Below are positions 1 through 5,732 of a stretch of 6,117 bases of DNA, piece after piece. The notes below the pieces were generated by a model. That model saw only the letters and a list, made by a program, of their open reading frames with translations, did not search any database and was not told where the DNA came from. This DNA comes from Synechococcales cyanobacterium PMM_0003 (lineage in GTDB: Bacteria > Cyanobacteriota > Cyanobacteriia > Pseudanabaenales > Pseudanabaenaceae). Positions within the stretch are counted from its first letter, which is position 1. Each line of letters starts with the position of its first letter. Location: the NCBI GenBank assembly GCA_949128015.1, contig CASBRC010000045.1:1-6117 (forward strand). The letters run 5' to 3'. A program made the translations under genes and the position numbers.

Positions 1-293
1 CCTCCGTCGATCATTTCTAGCATTCCGATCGGACGGGCCGCGATAATGCACCCTGGAAATGTGGGCTCATCCATCATCACCATAGCGTCGAGCGGGTCGC
101 CGTCGTCGCCCAAGGTGTTTGGTATGAAGCCGTAGTCGCACGGATATTGGACTGAGGAAGAAAGCACCCGATCGAGCGCAAAGGCTTTTAACTCTTTATC
201 AAACTCGTATTTGTTTTTGCCACCGGCGGTAATTTCGATCAGGACGTTGAGCAGTCCTGGTTTCGGCTGTGCCGGAATTAGCGATAAGTCCAC
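1..293 (-). CDS. ppa: Inorganic pyrophosphatase (family I, soluble), N-terminal 97 residues; 3' end outside window
   Basis: This cytosolic, Mg-dependent enzyme hydrolyses pyrophosphate to two phosphates, pulling biosynthetic reactions forward. The start is a GTG at 293-291 giving [12 protein letters not shown], which matches the cyanobacterial Ppa N-terminus; a GGAGA ribosome binding site lies 7 nt upstream. The family I signature DGDPLDA is at residues 64-70. Active-site positions known from the E. coli enzyme are all visible: Glu20, Lys28, Arg42, Tyr54 and the metal-binding Asp64, Asp66 and Asp69. [11 protein letters not shown] closes the visible part. The reading frame runs open to the left edge, and family members are about 170-180 residues, so a little over half is present. 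The YPCDYG motif has Cys where I recall many cyanobacterial homologues having Tyr; E. coli also has Cys there. The nearest upstream gene is about 600 bp away, so ppa probably has its own promoter. Confidence 0.96.
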   Translation of the reverse strand, partial: MDLSLIPAQPKPGLLNVLIEITAGGKNKYEFDKELKAFALDRVLSSSVQYPCDYGFIPNTLGDDGDPLDAMVMMDEPTFPGCIIAARPIGMLEMIDG

Positions 294-300
294 AATAATA

Positions 301-305
301 TCTCC
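301..305 (-). promoter_or_regulatory. Ribosome binding site of ppa
   Basis: On the minus strand GGAGA (305 to 301) sits 7 nt before the GTG at 293. This supports the GTG start over any later in-frame codon, and it agrees with the conserved N-terminal sequence. Confidence 0.7.
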
Positions 306-641
306 AAGTTAACAGGTGATCGGGGGTGAATGCGATATCAGTGTTTGTGGGCGAACCTTACTTTTTTAGCCCTCGCTGTGTAACCCCCAGACTTGGGCGA
401 TGCAGAGCTAGTTGCTATAAGTAAAGTTGAGCTTTCCTGAGAACCGCTACAGGTTTTGACTGGGGATTGGGATTTGAATCTCAAATTTCCCATTTCCCAT
501 TGTTCAACCCCTTTCATAGCATTTTAAGAGCGATCGGGCTTTCTCCAAAGCTTTATTATTGCCGAGACATAGATCCTTACGGCACTTTGCCACAAATTTC
601 CGCGCGGCAGGCGGATTTTTCCAAAGCGAGTGGCTATTCCT

Positions 642-661
642 GCGATCGAGAACTCGATCGC
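642..661. repeat. Inverted repeat made of two HIP1-like half sites
   Basis: GCGATCGAG at 642-650 is followed by two bases (AA) and the exact reverse complement CTCGATCGC at 653-661. The arms are 9 bp and each contains a self-complementary CGATCG core. It lies mid-gap, far from any gene end, so no terminator role is evident. Confidence 0.75.
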
Positions 662-892
662 TACGTCACCTACTGAGTCTGATTCCGTCGATGTTTTGAT
701 GCGCCCGAGTTTATTTGAGCGGAATCGAACTCGCAATCATTTTGTCGGACAAAGGTCGCCAACCTCATGTTTTGGTTGAACTGCCCTGATATCGGGCAAC
801 TTGCCTTCCTCCTAGTCTCTCTGCTGAATATTTGCGGTGGGGCTCTGTAGCCTGTGATAAATAGTGTCGAGCGATCGCACGTCATTTGTCAT

Positions 893-1519
893 TTAACGTT
901 GAATTTGCTTGTAAATTGACTGAGCTACATCTAGCAGAGTCAATAGTTGCTGCCATTCGGGAGCGTCAGGTTGGTAGCTTTTGGCCCGCTGAGTTTTTAA
1001 ACTCTCGTTTAAGAGATTCAGCAGCGAGTCTGGAGATTGAAAGGAGATCTCCTTTTCATCTGCTGAGCTGCGGGCTGTATTTTCTTCTATGGTTTCTTTG
1101 ATGCTTTGTGCCTGATCAGGCACATTCCAATTTCTGTCTGTAGGGCCGCGGGCTGAATTTTCTTCTATGGTTTCTTTGATGCTTTGTGCCTGATCTGCCA
1201 GAGTCAAAGCTCTTCCCGCCATGTTTTCTGGCATTTTCGGCCGTTCCGACAAAGACTGGCCGCTCAGTTCTTCGAGCAGTTGGCGGACTTGAGCCACCCA
1301 TTCGATCTCGCTGACCGAAAACGAATCTGATTTAAACGCTTGCACCTGTGGTCTTTGCTGAATGCTTTGTAATTTCTGGAGCAGGGGAAGAGACTTTTGA
1401 GTGATGTTTTCGGGGATTCTGGGGATATCTGACAGCGAACTGCGAGCAATCTCTAGCAATAGTTGGTAAACCTGATCTACCGACTCAATATCTCCCGATT
1501 GCGAATTCCAATTATCCAT
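893..1519 (-). CDS. Hypothetical 208-residue helical repeat protein
   Basis: I do not recognise this family. The protein is hydrophilic and predicted helical, with no signal peptide or membrane segment visible, so it is probably cytosolic. It is built from repeats. Residues 14-53 and 75-114 align without gaps at a 61-residue period, sharing QVxQLL, SLS, P-x-x-PEN and QSI; a degenerate third copy covers about 163-206 (PE at 187-188, AQSI at 199-202). The QSI helix motif occurs four times (51-53, 112-114, 138-140, 200-202). Two of these, DQAQSIKETIEEN at 109-121 and 135-147, come from a near-identical DNA duplication. The ATG at 1519 opens the frame but no clear Shine-Dalgarno precedes it, so the exact start is moderately certain. 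The stop is TAA at 893-895. It lies 412 bp downstream of the cyclase with hairpins between, so cotranscription is uncertain. That the internal repeats stayed in frame supports a real gene. Confidence 0.75.
   Translation of the reverse strand: MDNWNSQSGDIESVDQVYQLLLEIARSSLSDIPRIPENITQKSLPLLQKLQSIQQRPQVQAFKSDSFSVSEIEWVAQVRQLLEELSGQSLSERPKMPENMAGRALTLADQAQSIKETIEENSARGPTDRNWNVPDQAQSIKETIEENTARSSADEKEISFQSPDSLLNLLNESLKTQRAKSYQPDAPEWQQLLTLLDVAQSIYKQIQR
1070..1195 (-). repeat. 48-bp direct duplication (78-bp period) inside the 208-residue ORF
   Basis: Bases 1070-1117 and 1148-1195 are identical at 47 of 48 positions (only 1078 T versus 1156 A differs). The spacing is 78 bp, exactly 26 codons, so the frame is kept. 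The 30 bp between the copies does not resemble the sequence after the second copy. This looks like a recent in-frame duplication or gene-conversion tract encoding the SIKETIEEN helix. Confidence 0.92.
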
Positions 1520-1560
1520 AACTGATGCTAGTAGTTTTCTATATCTAAGACTAGAACGTT

Positions 1561-1582
1561 AGCTTGCTGCTGAAAGCAAGCT
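1561..1582. repeat. Perfect 8-bp-arm hairpin upstream of the 208-residue ORF
   Basis: AGCTTGCT (1561-1568), loop GCTGAA, AGCAAGCT (1575-1582). On the plus strand GCTTTT follows, which is terminator-like, but no plus-strand gene ends here. On the minus strand no T run follows, so in that direction it would be a structure in the leader of the ORF starting at 1519, or simply an interspersed palindrome. Confidence 0.7.
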
Positions 1583-1605
1583 GCTTTTAGGAGCCGCCAA
1601 AGTTA

Positions 1606-1712
1606 TTAAGACTTACGGGCGCGGGGTGAAAAACCCGGTTTTTGAGTTGATATTGCGTCACCTTTTCCCCAGATTTTTCTCAGAAACTGGGTAATGCTGG
1701 CGCAAGTCCTAA
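1606..1712. repeat. MITE-like or interspersed repeat element with imperfect terminal inverted repeats
   Basis: The left end TTAAGACTTACG (1606-1617) matches the reverse complement of the right end, TTAGGACTTGCG (1712-1701), at 10 of 12 positions. Inside are two nested hairpins. AAAAACC-C-GGTTTTT lies at 1629-1643, and a longer imperfect stem pairs CCCAG near 1669 with CTGGG near 1687 (with TTTCT/AGAAA inside it). No open frame encodes a transposase. The ACTTGCG ends and the AAACCCGGTTT core resemble short interspersed repeats I recall from filamentous cyanobacteria. That family link is from memory, not a search. Confidence 0.5.
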
Positions 1713-1756
1713 CTATTTTTGAAGCTCTTCTGAAGGTAGAAGTGCTTAGTTTGTTG

Positions 1757-1797
1757 TCGCCAAACGCGGGCATTTGGCGATCGCGAGGCAAAGCCTC
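1757..1797. repeat. Two adjacent hairpins flanking a HIP1 site
   Basis: TCGCCAAA (1757-1764) and TTTGGCGA (1773-1780) form a perfect 8-bp stem with an 8-nt loop. Immediately after it GAGGC (1785-1789), AAA, GCCTC (1793-1797) forms a second stem. A HIP1 octamer (1777-1784) bridges the two. No T run follows on either strand. Confidence 0.65.
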
Positions 1798-1884
1798 AGT
1801 CCAAGTCTGGTTATCTAACAATCATACCTGTTAGAGCAGATTTAAAATTGCCCCAACAGGATATTAAGGTTAATTGGTCGGATG

Positions 1885-1914
1885 GGACGGCGATCGCGAT
1901 CGCGATCGCCGTCC
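1885..1914. repeat. Perfect 30-bp palindrome of three overlapping HIP1 octamers, 17 nt after the cyclase stop
   Basis: The sequence from GGACGG at 1885 to CCGTCC at 1914 equals its own reverse complement over 30 bp. Its core is three HIP1 octamers overlapping by 2 bp (1890-1897, 1896-1903, 1902-1909). In the cyclase transcript it would fold into a very stable GC-rich hairpin just past the stop codon. No T run follows on the minus strand, so it is not a textbook intrinsic terminator; 3' end protection or a recombination-prone HIP1 cluster are alternatives. Confidence 0.9.
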
Positions 1915-1931
1915 GCACCCAGGCGCCGCTG

Positions 1932-4900
1932 CTATTTTTCGGTGAGATTCCACACGCCGTCCCAGTTTAGTACGTCTGGAGGGCTGAGCTTATATAACCC
2001 ACAGCGATCGACGTGTAATTTAGCTGCCTTGTTTTTGGGTTCAACTTCCAGAACGAGGTTAAATTCGCGTTCCGCGTCTCTAAAAGCTTGCTTGGCTTTT
2101 GGTTCTAAAGCTTTCTTAAACTCGCCGAGGATTTTTTTGACGCGATCTAATCCCAGACCCCCAAATTCCTCATCTAACTTTTCTGCAACTGTCTCGGAGG
2201 CCCGACTTTTAATTTTCGCCTGCAATAGCTGCCTGATATCTGCGGGTTTCAGCCTCTTGATTTTAGGATTTGATGGTTCTAAGGTATCTGCTTCCAACAG
2301 TTTTTTGACTTCGCCCTCTTGCAAGTTTTTCACATCCTCTGCTGATAGCTGCTTGATTTTTGCTTGCAGCAGCATTTTGGCTTCATCTTCCGAGAGGTTT
2401 TTGAGACCTTCCAATTTCAGCGCTTGGATTTCTGGCTGAAACAGCACGATCAGTTTGTCTGCTTCGGACAGATTTTTGGGATCGTATTCTGACAGCTTTT
2501 TCAGTTGATGTAACAACTTCTTAAGTTCCTGTTCCAACTGTTTTTCGACACTGTAGGAAAGTTTCTTAATTTCCGGCTCCGGCATTTGCGCGACATGATC
2601 TAAGATCTTATTCACCTCATCATCGGTTAGTCTTTGAGTGACTGGTGTCTTGTAATGTTCGCGAGCCTTATTGTAATGTTCTACAACTTGTTGCTGTGTG
2701 TCGTTGAGGTCGTCGCCAACTGTTGAGTATCCCTTGCGGATGCCGACAAGTTCATAAACGATTACGGGTTCGCTTTTGCCTTTAACGGTAATAAAGTCTA
2801 GTTCCCGCACGTGGAGTCGCTCTTTGTATTCTTTGTAGGTATTGTCGCTGATGATCAAGTCAGTGCCGTACTGCTTGCTAGCGCCTTCTAAGCGAGAGGC
2901 GAGGTTTACGCCGTCTCCGATAGAAGTCAATTCCATGCGCTTACTTGAGCCGATGTTGCCGCTGACAACTTGATCGGAATGTATGCCCATACCGATACTG
3001 ATTGGCAACTCGCCATTAGCTATGCGATCTTCATTGAATTTGTTCAGTTCTGATCGCATTTTCACGGCGGTTTGCATCGCGCACCAAGCATGATCTTCTA
3101 GGGGCGCCGGAGAGCCGAAAACTGCCATCAGAGCATCGCCGATGTATTTGTCGAGAGTGCCTCCGTACTCGAATACGACATCTACCATTACTTCAAAATA
3201 TTTGTTGAGCATCACCACCACTTCTTCGGCTTGCAATTTTTCCGTAAGTGTGGTATAGCCACGAATATCTGAGAACAAGACCGAAACTTCCTTGCGCTTG
3301 CCGCCCAATCCTGTATCCCCTGAAGCTAACAGCGCTTCGGCTACTTCAGGAGTCATGTAACGGTACATCAAGTTTTTGACTTGCTTGGCGCTGCTGATAT
3401 CTTCCATGACGACTAAGGCACCGTTTACCTTGTTGGGGTCGGTAGCATCAGTCATTGAGTTGATCGAGAGATTGATACTCTGCGATGCTGCATCAGTGGC
3501 AAGCAAAACTTGATCGGGGTAATACTGCTGGCGGTCTTTATCGTTTTTGGGAGACAAAGACGCATCAAACCACTTGGCAAAATCACCTTTTTCTAACTTA
3601 ATCAACTCGCGCAAACATTGACCTTCGGCTAATTCGGCTTCGCTGACACCCAGTAATTTTTGGGCACTGGGATTTGTGGCGACTATATTGCCTTTTTTAT
3701 CGGTAGAAATCACGCCGTTAGTCAGGGCGTGCAGCATATCTTTTTGTCTTTGTTCTTGCTGTTTGACTTCTGCAAACAGTGTGGCGTTTTGCAGGGCGAC
3801 TCCTGCTTGGATGTTAAACGACTTCATGAATTCCAAGTCGTTTTTATTGAAACTCGCTTTCCACTGTTCGGGGGCGTTGGGGAAATCTGCTGGGTTGTAG
3901 GGCGGGAATTCTCCTTGTCGTTTTTTATTAATTAATTGGGTGACGCCAATCAATTTGTTGTCGGAGTTAAACACTGGCATACAGAGCATACTGCAAGTGC
4001 GGTAGCCTGTTTTTTCGTCGGTTGATCGGGAAGTGGCTGCGCGCTTGTCCTCGTAAACGTCAAAGGGAATCAGCAGGGGCTCGCTGGATTTGGCGACGAT
4101 GCCTGCAAAACCTGCGGTTCTGGGTATGCGAATTTCTGTAAGTTTGCCTTCGATGTTGGGGAGTTTCGTCCACAGTTCATCTTTATCTTCGTCGATCAGC
4201 CACAGGGTGCCGCGATCGGCATTCATGAGTTCTTTGGCCTGATCCATCACCCTTTTTAGGGTATCTTCTAAGTCGAGACTGCTCTTAGAAAGAGCGTTTA
4301 CGGCATTCATCAGCGCCGTGGCTGCCCGCTGTCTCTGAGTTGCTGCGTAGAAAGATTTGGAGGATTCTAGAATTAGGCGAATCGAGGTAGCAAATTCATT
4401 GAAAAGTCGTTCGTCTTCTTCGGTGAATCCAGTCGTGTCGATTTGTTGGTCTAACTGATCATGATTTTGGTGATCCGGTTTGAGTTTATTAATCAGTTGA
4501 ACAACTGCGACTAACTCGTTTGTGCCTTCGGAGAGCAAGGGCATTGCCAGCATTGTATAAGTGCGGTAGCCCGTTTTTTCATCGGTTTTTTTAGCGTTAG
4601 CCGATCGCGAGTCGTTGTAAAAATCGTAAGGGATGTTAACCAATTTTTTCTCCGTGGCTACTTCTCCTGCAATACCCACGTGGGCGGGAACTCTGATTTC
4701 TATGCTTTCGCCCTTTTCGTTTTTAGCGACGATCGCCCAGAGTTCACTTTTGTCGTCGTCTAATAAAAATATCGTAGTGCGATCGGCATTCAGTAATTCC
4801 CCTGTTTTGAGGGTAATCGAATGCAGCATATCATTGAGGATAGCGTCAAATCCCTCGATTGCCAGGATGTTGTCGAGCATTCCCAGGGTTTGATTGACAA

Positions 4901-5153
4901 CCTTAAGTTTTTCTTCTACTTCCTTAACTGCTGCTACGGAACTTTCCTTATTGAGGTTGGCAAGAATGTTGGTGACTCCTTGGCGCGGGATAATTGCACT
5001 GCTAGCAGGGGCAGCGGCAGCCACAGGATCATTAGTGGGAGGAGGAGTAGGGGGAGAGTAGCGTTCTTGATGATTATTTTCACTGCCGATACGAGTGACA
5101 TCTATCACGTTGTCGAGAGAAGAGTAATTAGTGGAAGATGCAGGAGAATTCAT
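1932..5153 (-). CDS. Class IIIb adenylate cyclase, GAF-GAF-PAS-cyclase with repeat-bearing C-terminal extension (CyaB-like)
   Basis: Predicted soluble signalling enzyme making cAMP from ATP. Domains: Ser/Pro/Ala-rich tail (1-60); helical linker (70-100); GAF1 (about 102-262); GAF2 (about 292-456); PAS (about 470-588); signalling helix with RYMTPEVAEALL (598-609); catalytic domain (about 618-803). Catalytic residues are complete: metal ligands Asp629 (FSDIRGYT) and Asp673 (KYIGDALMAVFG), adenine-selecting Lys669 and Thr743, and transition-state Asn750 and Arg754. Thr where mammalian cyclases have Asp defines subclass IIIb, whose studied members (Anabaena CyaB1, Spirulina CyaC) respond to bicarbonate. 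The layout matches Anabaena CyaB1/CyaB2 (about 860 residues), where GAF domains bind cAMP. GAF1 keeps the NKFDE motif (N222, K223, F243, D247, E248); GAF2 has Asp439-Leu440, so the Glu is lost. The extra length is mostly an insert at 835-1019 splitting a TPR. ATG start: a TAA lies in frame 9 nt upstream, excluding extension. Stop is TAG. Homodimer expected. Confidence 0.95.
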   Translation of the reverse strand: MNSPASSTNYSSLDNVIDVTRIGSENNHQERYSPPTPPPTNDPVAAAAPASSAIIPRQGVTNILANLNKESSVAAVKEVEEKLKVVNQTLGMLDNILAIEGFDAILNDMLHSITLKTGELLNADRTTIFLLDDDKSELWAIVAKNEKGESIEIRVPAHVGIAGEVATEKKLVNIPYDFYNDSRSANAKKTDEKTGYRTYTMLAMPLLSEGTNELVAVVQLINKLKPDHQNHDQLDQQIDTTGFTEEDERLFNEFATSIRLILESSKSFYAATQRQRAATALMNAVNALSKSSLDLEDTLKRVMDQAKELMNADRGTLWLIDEDKDELWTKLPNIEGKLTEIRIPRTAGFAGIVAKSSEPLLIPFDVYEDKRAATSRSTDEKTGYRTCSMLCMPVFNSDNKLIGVTQLINKKRQGEFPPYNPADFPNAPEQWKASFNKNDLEFMKSFNIQAGVALQNATLFAEVKQQEQRQKDMLHALTNGVISTDKKGNIVATNPSAQKLLGVSEAELAEGQCLRELIKLEKGDFAKWFDASLSPKNDKDRQQYYPDQVLLATDAASQSINLSINSMTDATDPNKVNGALVVMEDISSAKQVKNLMYRYMTPEVAEALLASGDTGLGGKRKEVSVLFSDIRGYTTLTEKLQAEEVVVMLNKYFEVMVDVVFEYGGTLDKYIGDALMAVFGSPAPLEDHAWCAMQTAVKMRSELNKFNEDRIANGELPISIGMGIHSDQVVSGNIGSSKRMELTSIGDGVNLASRLEGASKQYGTDLIISDNTYKEYKERLHVRELDFITVKGKSEPVIVYELVGIRKGYSTVGDDLNDTQQQVVEHYNKAREHYKTPVTQRLTDDEVNKILDHVAQMPEPEIKKLSYSVEKQLEQELKKLLHQLKKLSEYDPKNLSEADKLIVLFQPEIQALKLEGLKNLSEDEAKMLLQAKIKQLSAEDVKNLQEGEVKKLLEADTLEPSNPKIKRLKPADIRQLLQAKIKSRASETVAEKLDEEFGGLGLDRVKKILGEFKKALEPKAKQAFRDAEREFNLVLEVEPKNKAAKLHVDRCGLYKLSPPDVLNWDGVWNLTEK
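2190..2480 (-). repeat. 24-residue helical repeats in the cyclase C-terminal insert
   Basis: These bases encode residues 892-988. Units starting LKNL (917), VKNL (941) and IKRL (965) are spaced exactly 24 residues (72 bp). A fourth unit starting PKNL (892) is one residue longer, and a more distant IKKL lies at 862. Shared pattern: [ILV]-K-[NR]-L, then acidic/polar residues, LL, and K-I-K; LLQAKIK occurs exactly twice (928-934 and 976-982). The DNA copies have diverged, so the duplication is old. The composition (Lys, Leu, Glu, Gln) predicts amphipathic helices. Confidence 0.75.
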
Positions 5154-5156
5154 AGA

Positions 5157-5161
5157 CCTTT
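5157..5161 (-). promoter_or_regulatory. Ribosome binding site of the cyclase gene (short spacing)
   Basis: AAAGG on the minus strand (5161 to 5157) lies only 3 nt before the ATG at 5153-5151. The in-frame TAA (5162-5160) overlaps it, so this ATG is the first possible start. The spacing is shorter than the usual 5-9 nt, which may mean modest translation. Confidence 0.45.
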
Positions 5162-5637
5162 ACAGAATATTAAGTGTAAGGGTTAGTCTAAGCTAGGACA
5201 GCAGGCAAGTTCATCTTTAGGGTCACAGGTCGCACAAGACTCAAGTATGTGTGAAACTATTTCCCAGTTTACAGAAGTCGGGGCCTTGGGCAAGGGGATT
5301 TCTGTGGAAATTGCGGCTCTTCTGCGAGTCGGCCGGTAAGGCCGCTGTGCAATTGCTGGAATCTTTTTAGAGAGTGCGAATGGTGTTTTAATGGTTTATT
5401 AACTGATTTTGGCATGGTGCGCACCCGGTTGAAGTAGGTTTGGGCTGTCGAAGAGCCGATCGCCCGCAGGAACAGGAATGCGTGCTGTGGCATTGAAAAA
5501 GGGATGGCTTGATAGGAATAGCCGCAATTGTGACACCACCAGTTGTTAGTGATGTGTGCCCGCTCTGTACACAATTGTGGTTTTTAACTAGAATTTCTGT
5601 CAATTTTGCTGCTATACGCTGGCATCCGGGGACTAAC

Positions 5638-5732
5638 ATCAGGGGGCTGTGAGCTTTTTTTGTAAAGTTTGCGGTTGCTATGTTCAGTGTAACCTCCGGC
5701 TCCCAAAAAAGTCCGCCTTTTGACCCCCTGAT
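5638..5732. repeat. 9-bp perfect inverted repeat enclosing 77 bp
   Basis: ATCAGGGGG (5638-5646) and CCCCCTGAT (5724-5732) are exact reverse complements. The enclosed 77 bp has a T-run near the left arm and an A-run and CTCC/GGAG-type pieces toward the right. It could close a long stem of a small RNA on either strand or be a chance pairing; no known RNA family was recognised. Confidence 0.5.

Larger units (their letters stand above)
294..892. other. Intergenic region between the 208-residue ORF and ppa, no convincing gene
   Basis: About 600 bp without a supportable gene; the three open frames of 69-71 codons on the two strands overlap one another and none resembles a known protein. It must carry the ppa promoter and leader, but I see no clear -35/-10 pair. 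Small structures seen: a bulged hairpin at 469-491 (GGGATTTGA against TCAAATTTCCC); a HIP1-type inverted repeat at 642-661; GATTCCG at 681-687 against CGGAATC at 720-726; CGAGTT at 706-711 against AACTCG at 728-733; a short stem TGCCC/GGGCA around a GATATC-containing loop near 782-798; one HIP1 at 871-878; and a double heptamer GTCATTT at 881-894 that runs into the stop codon of the upstream ORF. Confidence 0.6.
1520..1931. other. Repeat-rich intergenic region between the cyclase and the 208-residue ORF
   Basis: 412 bp with no supportable gene. It contains, left to right: an 8-bp-arm hairpin (1561-1582), a MITE-like element (1606-1712), an 8-bp-arm hairpin and a 5-bp-arm hairpin (1757-1797), and a perfect 30-bp palindrome (1885-1914), plus four HIP1 octamers. 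A promoter for the 208-residue ORF should lie near 1525-1600, but no clear -35/-10 pair is visible; the AT-rich stretch TTAGATATAG on the minus strand (about 1540-1549) is the best -10 candidate and is weak. Confidence 0.65.

Noticed and set aside
715..790. tRNA-like T-arm on the minus strand (AGTTCGATTCC)
   Set aside because: The five bases on each side of the loop do not pair (A-C, G-G and C-C oppositions), the only nearby 5-bp stem with a 7-nt loop (GATATC region) lacks T33, and no acceptor stem is found.
467..885. Three short overlapping frames on both strands between ppa and the 208-residue ORF
   Set aside because: They conflict with one another, and none has a domain, a credible start context or a length above chance.
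1561..1590. Intrinsic terminator for a plus-strand gene
   Set aside because: The hairpin followed by CTTTT is terminator-like, but no plus-strand gene ends there and the T run is short; kept only as an inverted repeat.
1606..1821. Minus-strand 71-codon frame
   Set aside because: It spans the terminal-inverted-repeat element and hairpins, has no ribosome binding site, and resembles no known protein.
1882..2439. Plus-strand open frame of 185 codons rich in Arg and Ser
   Set aside because: It lies opposite the conserved cyclase C-terminus and starts inside the HIP1 palindrome; its composition is what the antisense of a Lys/Leu/Glu-rich helix region gives.
3997..4587. 27-bp direct repeat (3997-4023 and 4561-4587, 25 of 27 identical)
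   Set aside because: It encodes the conserved DEKTGYRT region of the two GAF domains and is explained by protein conservation after domain duplication.
5215..5265. Possible CRP/SYCRP1 (cAMP receptor) site upstream of the cyclase from TGTGA and TCACA half sites
   Set aside because: The half sites are not arranged as TGTGA-N6-TCACA; they occur singly or in the wrong orientation, so autoregulation by cAMP-CRP is not supported.
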